Program-made: the position numbers and the translations under genes
Assembly (NCBI RefSeq): GCF_019059575.1
Contig: NW_024881843.1
Span: 62,001-126,000 of the forward strand
Origin: Amphibalanus amphitrite
Lineage: Eukaryota > Arthropoda > Thecostraca > Balanomorpha > Balanidae
DNA: 64,000 bases
Direction: 5' to 3'
Part shown: positions 1 to 10,865 of the stretch, piece after piece
Layout: the number at the start of each line of letters is the position of its first letter
Numbering within the stretch: position 1 is the stretch's first letter
Notes under the pieces: generated by a model
The model's database searches: none
What the model was told of the DNA's origin: nothing
Seen by the model: the letters and a program-made list of their open reading frames with translations, nothing else

Positions 1-59
1 CTATACCTCAAGCACATGAAATCGTGACTTCATACATTCTTGGCAAGGTCTTATGCTTC

Positions 60-760
60 ACTTTTGCATTGTTCACCTTGCGTGACGTCATTTATGACGT
101 CACTAGGGTCATAGTAGTGCTTCGTCAATAACTCCCGATCAAAATGAGCTAGCCAGTCGGGACAGCCATCAATGGACTTTGCAAGACTTGCCGAATCAAA
201 TGTTATGCAACATGTCCTCCTTTCAACAGCTGCGTGACCTGCGTTGCCCTAACATGACATTGACCTGAGGTAAACATCCTAAATTGCTTCACCTAAACAA
301 AAAAGCATATAAATCGACGCGTCTGAGAACGGAAAACACGATTGTATCGAAATGACGATAATGCGTTTATTATTTACCAAAAACCGATCAAATGCCTTGG
401 GGCCCTTGAACTGCCCTAAAGAGGTCACTGATAGGTATTTTAAAATGGGGTACTAGTCGCTGCGTTACGTAACGACGCAAGCGCTCGATTTTTTTCCGCG
501 AGGCTCTAGCAGCTAGCTCAATTATAGGAGCTAAACATGGGGTCGGGAAATCGCTCCCTTCTCACTCACTATTTGGCCGGGATAGTGTTTGCAATTATTG
601 TTAAAATCTAGCATTTTAAGATTTCAAATGACCCATTTTCCCGCCCAAGTCTTTCAATTCAGGGTCATAACACCAGGTCACGTCACGTCAAGTGACCTTA
701 CCTCAAGGAAAGTTCCTGTGCTCATCATATCTAAATACACCGACTAACCGATCGCTTCAG
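60..760. repeat. AGGTCA/TGACCT-rich dispersed repeat segment
   Basis: No coding potential is evident. The stretch carries many TGACCT, AGGTCA and TGACGTCA-type hexamers (for example around 70-115, 245-275 and 661-710). It resembles 26150-26600 in order of motifs (GGTCATA, CGTTAATAACT-like, TATGCAAC, CTGCGT...CGTAACG). I read it as one member of a dispersed repeat family also seen within copies A and B further right. No termini or TSD could be defined here. Confidence 0.5.
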
Positions 761-1530
761 AACTTTCAGCGATTTTAATGGGCAACAGTATATGTATTTG
801 AAACGTTTACTTTGCAATTTTGACATTGTTGACAGAAAGGCCGGGTCAATTTTGAGATCACTCAAGTCAATGGGAGAAAATTGAACTGCGCTTTTTTGGA
901 CGGAACGCATAATAAACACTCTGAAAACATGTGGTGCTTGATGAGATACGATACCGAATGAGAAAATTGTTTGTTTTGTTGGGGGCCATCTTTTTTTGGT
1001 CTGAAAAGGCCCTTGCAGAGCTATGACATAACTATGCTCTGGTGTAGTAATTGGGTTGTGCGAGCCAGCGACAGTGATCTGCGGAAGCGAGACTGTTCCC
1101 GTGGGACGATTGCCCTGTCGGGACGGTCCATCCGTCTCCCAAACGGTCACCCGAAGAGGATTATGTGTCCTGGAATGGATCCGACATCAACTGCAGGTTG
1201 GCTGGTGAGGTGACCTCCAGTCCAGAGAGGGAAGCATGAAGACTAGGGGCGATGCGGATTGGTTTTTCCTGAGGATAGCGAGGACGGAAGGAATCTAGCA
1301 CCCTTGAACCTTCCTTATACTGAATGTATCTCAGGCTGTTAAATCTCCTAAGCGTTTTTTCTCGACATCGTCAAGGTGTCATTAACAAAAATATGAAATC
1401 CGGGAGGACAAATTAAATATAGAAATTGTGGCCAACAGAACATTATCAGTTGCCTTCAACATACTCATAAGCATGTTCACACACCCAGCTTACATATGAG
1501 CCATGTAATAATTATTTTTGATAGACATGC
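761..1530. other. Intronic/intergenic sequence, nothing recognised
   Basis: Short open frames exist on both strands, but none has recognisable domains or plausible splice context. No repeat boundary was identified. Whether this lies upstream of or within the RALBP1 gene cannot be told from the window. Confidence 0.4.
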
Positions 1531-1534
1531 TTAA

Positions 1535-2082
1535 AGGAAATAGTTCACTTTTTAACATGGGTTTTGAACTGGAATAGCAGTTCCGTAGCTTGGGCTGAGA
1601 CGAGCATAAATCAGGAGCTTTTACAGCCCAACGATCACCCTAGGCAAAGATATTCTATTTCTCGTCCCGAAAAAGGTGTCTTGCGTTGAGGATGTGTGCC
1701 TTGCATATATTTCCATCCAGTATGAAAAGAGCATGGGTCCCGAAAATTCTTCAGAAAGTAGAGAAATTATCTACGAGAACTCTAGAGAAATTCTCGTACT
1801 GATCAATTAGGACATTCAGGGGAACATTATCAGATCGAGCAGATCGCCCAAATGCCGGTGGCTGCGATAATTTCTCTGTTTCTGAAGAATTTTCGGGACC
1901 CATGCTCTTTTCATACTGGATCGCGTGTGCCTTACAGAAACTGAAAAGTTCTTCCTATATCAAAATATAGAAAATAATCTTTTGTTATAAAAAGGTTTTA
2001 TTTTCTTTGCTGATTATTTTGAACATAAAAAATCATAAATCCGTTGCAAAAAAAATAATTTCGTGAAAGTGAACTATTTCCT
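1535..2082. mobile_element. TTAA-flanked MITE (piggyBac/Kolobok-like), 548 bp
   Basis: Inverted termini AGGAAATAGTTCACTTT (left) and its reverse complement (right, ending 2082) are flanked by TTAA on both sides (1531-1534 and 2083-2086). TTAA duplication is typical of the piggyBac and Kolobok superfamilies, and an AGG-starting terminus fits Kolobok better. There is no transposase, so it is non-autonomous. It is interrupted by a hairpin at 1715-1921. Confidence 0.75.
1715..1921. mobile_element. 207-bp hairpin MITE nested in the TTAA element
   Basis: The two ends are near-perfect inverted copies over at least 43 bp, beginning ATCCAGTATGAAAAGAGC and continuing through a GGGTCCCGAAAATTCTTC core. 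The transcript or single strand would fold into a long stem. It sits inside the TTAA MITE, so it is the younger insertion or a secondary palindrome. No clear TSD was found. Confidence 0.7.
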
Positions 2083-3329
2083 TTAAGTTATGAAATCATC
2101 TGAGGTGTTTGTAAAGTTCCACGATACGGATCTAATATCCTGCTATGCATTATGACCATTTCTGGTCAGGTCATGTCTTTGAACATAGGCCAAATTTTTC
2201 AAATGAACTTTAAAGATCAACTTTTGATTCATTCGAAGCGTTTTGATAAGAGGAACACGAGGCTGGTAAAATTAATTTCATGCAAGTCTTAAGCTAAAAA
2301 CTTTGAAGTGTTTGTGGAAAAGCAATTGGTTTTCTCATAATACCGATGGTGGCAGTTGTTGTTATTTACATGCTAGGCCGTTGACCTTAATTAAATCTGG
2401 CAATATTATTCAGACATAGCGGTAAACGAGCTGATTGTTGTGTTAGGTTAGGCTCTTTCGGTCGATTTCAGAGTGGGAAGGATGATAGGAATTAGGGGGA
2501 GACAGGGGGCCTGGGCGGGAGTCCTGGACCTCATGCTCCGCTGGGGCCGAGCCCATCACGTGGGTTGGATTGCCCTGACACATGGATAGCCCTGGGCGGT
2601 GTTTCACGGCCCCACTCTGCAGCACGCTGCGCTGCACTGCTGCATTGTTGCGGCGGTTGATATGAATTCGGCTCCACACTAGCGTTGCGAGCTTCCGAGT
2701 CTGTTGATGTTCCCATGGAAATTGGAAACCTAATGCACCGGTGCGCGCAACGCACCCTGTCTAAGCAAAATTTTATCATCGATGACCTCTAGTGACATGA
2801 CCTCTGGCTATGACCCGATCCAAAATTGGCTGATCTTTTTGCTTCTTTTGACGCTACTTCGAATACCAATTAAATGCCCAAAGCTGAGTTATGAGAATGA
2901 TGCTCAGTCCCCAATTCCCCTCCAACAGGGCGTAAGAGTCTAGGCATTCCTGTGGGGCACGGGCTAACAATGACTATCTCATAATCATTGTGGCCATGAA
3001 CATCTACTGCCATTCTTTAACACCGGTTTCGCTGCGCTGAGCGGTGGCCGTCCCGTTTGTTGGATTCTACAGCTGGCTGGCGGAAAGCGTTACCGGCCGC
3101 CCGTCCACCGCCCGCGGGCCGGACCGAGCGGACCCGCTGACCCTACCTGACCTGAACGCGGCGCGATATGGGACAGGCAGACGGGGGTTCGGCTCAGCGA
3201 AGGCAGCGCCCACTGGTGCTGGGGACTTTTTTAATAGACCTACTGTACCGCGCGGCACCTGTAGGTGGTCGGGTGGCACGTGTGCTGAGCAGTCTACGTA
3301 TATCGGTGACGACCGTCTGTGCTCGACAG
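2083..3329. other. Non-coding, probable RALBP1 intron or upstream sequence
   Basis: No gene is supported. 2440-2790 is GC-richer with short overlapping frames that look like chance. The C+G-rich stretch from 3040 leads into the first host exon candidate at 3330. It could be part of that exon or its upstream intron, since the frame is open from 3168. Confidence 0.35.
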
Positions 3330-3909
3330 CGGCGGCAGCGCTTCGTCACCAAGCGGACCGAGGCCGAGCCGGCGACGAGGAGCGGCGAGCCAGACACGGC
3401 GCCAGACGACGGGGCGCCCACGGCCGCCGCCGCCGCCCCCGCCCAGCGACTGGAGCGCACCGTGCAAATCATCAACGAGGACAACGTCACTGTGATCCAG
3501 ATCGGTGAGAAGTCGGCGGCGGTCGGTGGCGACGAGCGGCCGACGGCCGGCTCCGATTCAGACCCGCACCCGGCTCCCGCCGGCACTCAGCCGCAGCCGG
3601 AGCCGGAACCGGAGCCGGAGCGGGAACCGGAGCCGGAGGGGAGCAGGAGAGCCAGCTGCGCCTCGCTGCCGGCCCAGTCGAGACAAAGGCCCGAGCCAGC
3701 GCCGCAGCCGGAGCCGGACGAGCCGGCGCCGGCCGGCAACTGCCTGCCGGAGCCCGACGAGCCGGCGCCGCCCGGCACCTGCCTGCCGCCGCCCGGCACC
3801 TGCCTGCCGCCGCCCGGCGAGCAGAGCCAAGCCAGCTTCAGCGACCTGCACCGGCGCGTGGCGGCCTCGGCGGCCGGCCCGCCGGAGTCGCTGACCGCCG
3901 TCAGCGCCG
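3330..3909 (+). CDS. RALBP1: Internal exon candidate of RALBP1, proline/glutamate-rich linker
   Basis: The open frame is very GC-rich and begins after a possible acceptor (CTCGACAG, ending 3329). It ends at a good donor (GCCG|GTGAGC, GT at 3910-3911). It encodes about 193 residues: a basic start (RRQRFVTKR), an alanine-rich run, the segment RTVQIINEDNVTVIQIG, then low-complexity Pro/Glu repeats (PEPEPEPEREPEPE; PPGTCLPPPGTC). The donor interrupts a codon after base 1. The next exon at 15239 starts at codon position 2, giving Glu across the junction. Assignment to RALBP1 rests on this phase match and on strand, because the exon itself lacks a domain I can name. The acceptor could also lie elsewhere, as the frame is open back to 3168. 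Confidence 0.45.
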
Positions 3910-4388
3910 GTGAGCCGCCGCCAGCCGACCGCCGCCGACCTGTGACCTGTGCTCGGCCGTCACTGATCTGTGCCCTGTCTCCGCATGGCACAAACATTTC
4001 ATATCGACACCTTTTCTTAACCCCACATCTGCTCTCCCGTGAATTTCCGGGAGGCACGAAAGATCTCCTTTTAAAAGTGTCCAATCGTCCGATCCTGATC
4101 AAATATGTGTGTTCGTAGGCCTGTTCTGTTATTGCTTTATCTGCCAAGACAGACAAACTTGAGAAAAATCGAGTGATTGTACCTTTTTTGAAGGTCTCTA
4201 ACCAACTTGTCTGAAATTCACCGGAGAACAAATGTGGGGTTTAAAAAAAGGTGTAGGTATGCTGACACGCTTCTTATCACAAAAGTCTTCAAATGCACGA
4301 ATCATGTGCGCCGACATACGCCGAATCACGATTCAGGCCTGATGTGGTCTGGGGAAAGAGATCCCAGGTCGAAGGTCATTTGGGTCAG
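3910..4388. other. Start of the 11.3-kb intron after the first exon candidate
   Basis: The sequence begins with the GTGAGC donor. The open frame continues for about 200 bases past the donor by chance. Nothing else is recognised before the SINE fragment at about 4389. Confidence 0.4.
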
Positions 4389-4487
4389 GATTTTTTTAAG
4401 AAATAGATTTAGTCCGAACCTTTTGAATGGAAGGATTCACAAGGACAGAGCCCCCGCTAAGCGAAGCTTGTTGCGTTGACCCCTGCC
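4389..4487 (-). repeat. 3' fragment of a tRNA-derived SINE
   Basis: The reverse complement matches the 3' end of the full SINE at 32762-33103. Shared blocks are CGCAACAAGCTNCGCTTAGCG, the GGCTC...CTCTGT block, and CCNTCCATTCAAA followed by an A-rich tail (the T-run near 4391). The 5' half is missing, as expected of truncated SINE copies. It abuts a CACTGGCGGATCC hAT-like terminus at about 4491. Confidence 0.6.
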
Positions 4488-4788
4488 CTCCACTGGCGGA
4501 TCCAGGGGGGCACGGGGGTCATGCCCCCCCCCCCCTCCATGGCCTAAATTGGCCTGTTTGGCCCCCCAAAAACTCAGAAAAATTGCTAAGAAAATATACC
4601 TTGATAGAGGTTTTTAGCCACTTGGTGAAGTAAAGCTTTCCACAGCATAATATAGAAGCAATATGGTAGCAGTGAGGGTCAGTCAAAAGTTGCGCGAGCG
4701 GAGTCGACCTTCAAAAAAAAAGACTGTTGTTGGCACGTGTTTATGGCGCGGCAGCTGGTAGTTGGCGGTGTTTCGCGTGGTGTGGCAT

Positions 4789-5566
4789 CACTGGCGGATC
4801 CGGGGGGGAGGGCACGGGAGCCTGAGGTGCCCCTGACAGGCCCGTGGTGCCCTTCCTAGGCCTGTGGTGCCCCTGGACCCTGGCAGGCCTGTGGTGCCTC
4901 TGGCGGGCCTAGGGTGCCCCTGCTAGGCTGCTGATGCCCCTGGGACCTGACAGGACTGTGGTGCCTCTGACAAGCCTAAAGTGCCCCCAACAGGCCCGTG
5001 ATGCCCCCGACAGGCCCAAGGTGCCCCGGCGTGATGCCGTGATGCCTGCGAGGCCGGTGGTGCCCCTGCGAGGCCGGTGGGGCCCCTGACAGGCCTATTG
5101 TGCCCCTGCGAGGCCGGTGGTGCCCCTGCGAGGCCGGTGGTGCCCCTGCTAGACCGGTGGTGCCCCTGGCAGGCCTGTGGTGCCCCTGCTAGGCCGCTGG
5201 TGCCCCTGGGCCCTGACAGGACTGTGGTGCCCCTGACAGGCCCAAGGTGCCCCTGCAAGGCCGGTGGTGCCCCTGTAAGGCCTGTGGTACCCCTGCTAGG
5301 CCTCTGGTGCCCCTGACTGGCCCATGGTGCCCCTGCGAGGCCGGCGGCGCCCCTGGCAGGTCTCTGGTGTCTCTGACAGACCTGGGGTGCCCCTGACAAG
5401 TCTGTGGGCCCCTCACAGGCCCGTGGTGCCCTTGCTAGGCCTGTGGTGCCCCTGGCGGGCTGGTGGTGCCCCTGCTAGGCCGGTGGTGCCCCTGACAGGC
5501 CTGTGGTTCCCCCGGGCGTACCAAGGGGGGTCATGACCCATGTGGCCCCCCTTGGATCTGCCACTG
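4789..5566. mobile_element. Non-autonomous TIR element (CACTGGCGGATCC ends) filled by a minisatellite
   Basis: The left end CACTGGCGGATCCGGGGGG faces a right end CCCCCCTTGGATCTGCCACTG. The same terminal motif recurs at 4491, 5836 and (inverted) 6261-6274, so a family is present. The ends resemble hAT termini (CAGTG-type), but I found no convincing 8-bp TSD. There is no transposase. Confidence 0.5.
4825..5515. repeat. Minisatellite, unit about 20 bp (GGTGGTGCCCCTGCNAGGCC)
   Basis: About 690 bp of degenerate tandem units around GTGGTGCCCCTG(A/C)(C/G)AGGCC. The open frames seen in all six phases here (Pro/Leu/Arg- or Gly/His-rich) are products of the repeat and are not genes. The array fills the interior of the TIR element. 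Confidence 0.85.
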
Positions 5567-5835
5567 ATACATAATATATATTGATTTGTAAAGGCGTTAT
5601 GGCCTATGCAATATGCAATTGCAGGCACTTGGTATTCCTCACTTATCCTTCATTGGGGGCTCTGGCGGGCTCCTAGTCCTGAGGGCCCACGTCTATCTCC
5701 GGGAGCCCTAGACAGGCTCCTTTGGGTCCTTTCAGTCCACTACATATAGCATAAGAGGTCTCCATGCGAGTCCTATACATCTGAGGGCGTACCCTGACGT
5801 CTGAGGTACCCAACTGCAGCTCCAATGGTCTCTTA

Positions 5836-6274
5836 CACTGGCGGATCCAGGGAGGGGGCATTTAGGGCCATGCCCCCTTCCCAGAGGCCTAAAGTGGCCC
5901 GTTTGCCCCCTCCCCAAACGATAATGAAACATAGTTCAATCAGTGCGTGGCCCAGGACTCAGGAGCCGAGTTAGACAGGGGGTGTTTTACCACCTCGCGG
6001 CCCGCAAAGGGACCCAAGCACTGACTCGAAGCGGGTTAACTGGTCGACAAAAGCAATGGTAAGTGTTTACAAAGTAATATAAAGGCATGGGTCGGGTGGG
6101 CTACCATTTATATATTTTTTTTAGTTAAAAAAAAAAATCATAGTGTCAGGGCTGTGACGAAAAATAAGTGGCCTAAATCCGATAAGAAAACAGGATTTGG
6201 GGGTACGCTAGGTTTGGCTCCTGCATGAGTTGCCCCCCCCCCCCCTCCAAAACGCAAGCCTGGATTCGCCAGTG
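5836..6274. mobile_element. hAT-like MITE, 439 bp
   Basis: Termini are CACTGGCGGATCCAGG (left) and, on the reverse strand, CACTGGCGAATCCAGG (right): 15 of 16 match. The interior around 6160-6240 (AATAAGTGGCCTAAA ... GATTTGGGGGTAC, then a C-run) is related to 31990-32075 inside another hAT-like MITE. No clear TSD was found. Confidence 0.6.
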
Positions 6275-6418
6275 CTGCCTTCTACCCCCCGATCTTGCAA
6301 TTCTGATTCCGTTCTGCGCCAGGCGCGGCCATAGCGCGAGACGCGCCGCCAGCGCCGCCTATCGGCAACGCCAGAGATCAAAGGTCGGCGGGAGCACGGA
6401 CTTTGGTGGGTACTAGGC

Positions 6419-6795
6419 TAGTGGTGTCAATCGGAACTTGAATCTTCGGAATTCCGATTTTGTCCAATGTCCAATCCGGAATTCGGTTGGACAATGGCAG
6501 CAGGCTTTGGACAACTTTGGACAATCGCTTGCTACACCTCAACATTTTTAAAAAGTAGTCGTGTTTAACATTGATTGGCTATTAGAAATCTCAGCTTTCG
6601 ATATGATTAACACTTTTGAGCTCGTAACGGTACATGAAAAGCAAATTAAATAACAGTGTTGAGTGTAAACTATTGCATAGGTGTCGGACATCTTTGGACA
6701 AATGGCTGGCTTGGACATTTTTGGACGGACAATCGACGTAAGCATTGGACATTGGACGGACTTTGGACATGCGTTTTCTGAAATTGACACCACTA
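6419..6795. mobile_element. hAT-like MITE with TTGGACA subterminal repeats
   Basis: Termini are TAGTGGTGTCAAT and its reverse complement ATTGACACCACTA. The interior carries many copies of TTGGACA/TTGGACAT on both arms (6463-6530, 6690-6770). Flanks read GTACTAGG before (6411-6417 plus C) and GTACTAGC after (6796-6803), consistent with an imperfect 8-bp TSD. TAGNG ends with an 8-bp TSD fit hAT. Confidence 0.6.
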
Positions 6796-7534
6796 GTACT
6801 AGCGCAGTATGAAAAAATGGCAAGTAACATGAAAATGCCGCTATACGACGGTGTAGTTCACCATCAAAACAACATAGTTATTACGAAGCGAGCGAAGTCT
6901 GTCGTTACCGAGCGAGAGAAGTGAGCGTAGTCTTTCGTAGATTAACGGAAATTTCTGAGTATGAGCGGCTGGCTGGCCGGCCGGCCGTGCGGACGCTTTT
7001 GCGAAGCTTATATCTTAGCAACCACTTGTCCGATTTACATGCAGTACTTTTTGTAGGGTAGCTTCGTTCCTTCTACCAAGTATTGGACTATTCCCTATGC
7101 ATGTGGGTGACCCCTTATGCACGTGCCACATGCAAAACGAAGAGACGTCAGTTTTGTAACAATAACAAAGATCCATTAATCGCTTTATATTTGTATTGAG
7201 TTATTAATAAAACAAGGTCTCTATACTACGGCAAACAGCATGATGTCTCGCATATATTTAGATATATTTGGTCATGTAATGTAGGCATAATTTGTGATGT
7301 GATTTGTGATTTGTGATCATTTTATCTTCTGCTGCCAAATCCCGGTGCCAATTCTTCCCCAACGTTACGGTACAAACTCCATATAGCAGCGGACATTGGG
7401 GTTCAGATTGTTCTTGTGTGTAAAATATGTCATTTTCTTCAGTAAACAGCTGCTTCTCTATGCGGCAATCATTTATGATGCACGCCACACATAATTACCA
7501 ACAAGCGATATCATAATAGCTCCATTTTTGCCAG
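6796..7534. other. Intronic sequence, nothing recognised
   Basis: There is a short GGCC-rich block (6969-6990) and AT-rich sequence. No supported gene or element boundary was found. Confidence 0.4.
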
Positions 7535-7536
7535 TA

Positions 7537-9311
7537 CCGTAAACGGGGGTGACTTTGCCATGTTTTCAACTTTAGACGCTTGTATTATTTAAACTTGTTA
7601 AAGGGACCCTCCCACCTTAACATTAGATTTGAGTTGAGATAGCCAAAATGGGGTCTCTGGCTCACAATTACCGGTTTCGGCACTCACAACATCGAGAAAT
7701 GCCTTAAATCGGAAATATTGAATTTCAAAATTGCAGCATTTTGATTCAGAGGGGCTCATGCATGGGAATACCCCTCTGAATGTGTGACGTCAGCGCAGAT
7801 ATCTAACGATTTTTAAATGTTTGACTAAAACGTTTTGTAGCACGCGGTGGTATATGCTGCTTTGCGCGCAACAAGTGCCGCACTTTCAGCTGCCAAACTA
7901 TTGCTTCCAAATAAAGTCGCTAGGAATACAGCGAAGATCCCAAAAAGTAAACAAAAGTAAAAGTCTAATATCTTGAAAACCGGTGAATATTTTTCGGTGA
8001 AATTTGGTAGATATTCGTTTTCGCTCTTTCTGAACCGAGCGACATCACTTTCATGCCAATTCATTAACTTTTTTGAAGGTGGGAGGGCCCCTTTAACGTA
8101 TTGGGATGACTATGTTCAAAACACGGATGAAGATTAGCTCTTTGGGTTTTGCTATTACGTTTTTATATCTTGCCTGAAAATATAAGTTTTTAAAGAAAAT
8201 GAGTTGTGGCAAAGTTAAACTGAAAAATGGGTGACTTTGCCACTATGCCAAATAATGTTTTTTTAACGCTAACAAATATTTCTCAAATATTTTTTTTCAG
8301 TTGTATGGGGAAGGGCAACCATCCTTAATTGTTTAATTGGAAAAATATAAAGCAATTCGAGTTTTTTTTTTGCTCTTAAATGATGTACAAAAAGGAGAGA
8401 TGCATTGCTTTTTATAATACATTTTACTTGTTGAAAATAATTGACATTTTATAGTAAATAGAAACTGAAAAATGGTTCAGAATAGATAAATAAGTAGAAA
8501 CATGATTGTATCGGTACTCTAGGACCTTGCCGCTTTCTTCCAGCGCCATTCAGAGGAACAGAAAGTGGACGTCATTGCGGCAACTTTCCGGTACTCTTAT
8601 TATCAGCGTTTTGATATATAAAATGGTACAGATTTCTTCAGCCAGTCATACTAGCCAACTCAGGAAATGTAGCTGATCTTGGCTGTGCTGAAAAAAATGG
8701 GTCCAGCTTCATCCATTTTTTTATTTTGGCAATTTTTGCTATTCTATACTACCACTGTGCATTCCTGTGTTAATTTTCAATATATATAAACTATAACTTT
8801 CTAAAAGCCAATTTTGAGATCAAAATGATGCTACCTTAAAAAAATATTTTGAATTGCATCGGATAAGTATTTCATTTTTGCATTTATAACATGGTGGCGA
8901 AGTCACCCCATGTGGCCTGCGATTCACTTGGAAAAATCTTCACCAAAATTTTTAGCTAAATGAAGTGACAAATGCCAGTTTTGTTGGATATGCTAACTAA
9001 ACAGCATTGTCATGATCAACCATACCAAGTTTCAGCATCGCAGTTCGTCTGAAACATGGTTAGATAATAAAAAGTTCTGACCTCTTCAAATTCGACTATT
9101 TCAATGACTCCAATAAAATGGAGCCCAGTTAGGCATTTAGTGGTAACTTATCTCTCAGTGTTGGTTATATTGGAAGGCCCATGAAGTATCTTTCATTTGT
9201 GCATAAAAAAGTATTACATTCTTCGTAAAATATCACTGGAGATCTCCCTAAAGGCTTTTTCGAGAAGCATGGCAAAGTCACCCCGCAAGGCAAAGTCATC
9301 CCCGTTTACGG
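7537..9311. mobile_element. TA-flanked TIR element (Tc1/mariner-type insertion), 1775 bp
   Basis: Left end CCGTAAACGGGGGTGACTTT and right end (reversed) CCGTAAACGGGGATGACTTT are bounded by TA at 7535-7536 and 9312-9313. Near both ends the motif GTGACTTTGCC recurs (8222, 8893, 9278), giving a subterminal repeat. No transposase frame remains. The left arm is interrupted by the TTAA MITE at 7602-8092. Confidence 0.75.
7602..8092. mobile_element. TTAA-flanked MITE, 491 bp
   Basis: Termini AGGGACCCTCCCACCTT and (reversed) AGGGGCCCTCCCACCTT are flanked by TTAA at 7598-7601 and 8093-8096. The interior (GAGTTGAGATAGCCAAAATGGGG, CTCACAACATCGAGAAA, GAAATTTGGTAGATATTC) is homologous to 35463-36560 and 40072-41370 within copies A and B, so those carry older copies of this MITE. 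Confidence 0.75.
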
Positions 9312-10865
9312 TATACTGGTTGCGGCCGAGTGCGACGGTGGCGCCGACTATCGGCTACTCGTGCAACTCGGTCTCGCGGTTGCTCCGGCGGCCAAACTTC
9401 AGATTAAAACGTCTCTGTGGGCTGTGGCCGGCCTGTGTGGAGACTTAACCCGCGAGTTGCTTGGGGGGGGGGGGGGGCATTAACCCTCGCCCGCACATGC
9501 CATTTTCCCATCCTAGAACGCACATGGGGGGGGGGGGTGGTTGCCACCCCCCCCCCGCGCCATTTCGTTCCTGTTGGAGATAGAGCTTAGCAGTAAAGAC
9601 CAAAAAGATTCTTTGGGAAGAGACGAATCCAATGATACCCAGTTTTACCTTCTCAGGTCAGTCATTGACCTTCCAGGTCAGGTCAAACTAAAAAATGTTG
9701 CTGTTTTGGGTCACCGTTGGATATCAAGTGCGCTGCTTATCAAATACCGATGACGATGCTGTTTTCTGGTGCCAAGCCAGCTAGAACCTCTTTGTCACAC
9801 TATCCGACCAGAATTTTGCTGCTGAGGTCATTTCAGGTCAAGTTAGGTCAAGGTCAATTATATGTGTTTGTATGTCTGTGTGTGTCTGTGTGTATACTGA
9901 TGTGTGCACCGATTGTTTTTGGGTCCATATCACATGAAATCATGATCTGAGAAGCTTTTACCAAAAATGCAGTCAAAAAACTTCACAAAAAGTAAATTCA
10001 GCTTGCCTAAAACGCAATTATCTTAGATGACCTAGGTTGACCTTGACCCTGACTTGACCCCTGTACATCGTCGAACAACATGTTCCATGATAGGTTGGAG
10101 GTAAGACTGGCAAAAACGGCCGAAATCAGGGTGTCAAAAGCTCACAAGGCCCATGGCAAACGCAAGATGTTGAGAATTGGCCATTTGGGTCATGACCTGA
10201 AAAACAAGGTCATATCTCCGAAACCAAAAATCACAGAAACTTGAAATTTTCAGTGGACATCAAGAAAGGATAGACGAGCAGCTATACGAAAAATCAGCCT
10301 TCTAGCTCTAAAAATGTTGAGTGCAGAGCAGAAAGACTGCCTGGGGGGGTGGCAACCACCCCCCCCCCCCCCCATGTGCGGGTGAGGGTTAAACGCCCCC
10401 ACTTTTTTTCGCCCAGCTATAGCATAAAAGCGGCGCGCCGCAATTTTGGGTACCTGTAGGGAATTGATTGAAGTTTATTGTGACAAAGTTTCAAAAAATC
10501 GGTCGGAAAATTTTTGAGATAGGTATCGAGGGTTTAGTGACGTCATGATTTCTGAGTTTTCGACCAAAAACGGCATATGTTTAAAAAATCATATAAAATC
10601 ACAGAATAGAGATACCTACAGACATGCGGTAAACGCCATTAGACTGCCAATATCATGAGCAATCAAGTGTCTATCTTCGATTTTTGATTATCGCTCCGCA
10701 TTTTCCAAAATCTTGAACTGAATCTTGGCAATTTCGCGTGACTACTTTACGACCATGATACATGCATTTCTTGAATTGGACTTTTTGATCCAAACACGTA
10801 CACATATGATAAAATGAATGTCATCATCGTGTTCTACGCCCCAAATTACCCATAGGTAAAACAAG

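Noticed and set aside
4923-5536. Open frames of 70-158 codons in the 4.8-5.5 kb region
   Set aside because: All arise from the 20-bp minisatellite inside the TIR element.
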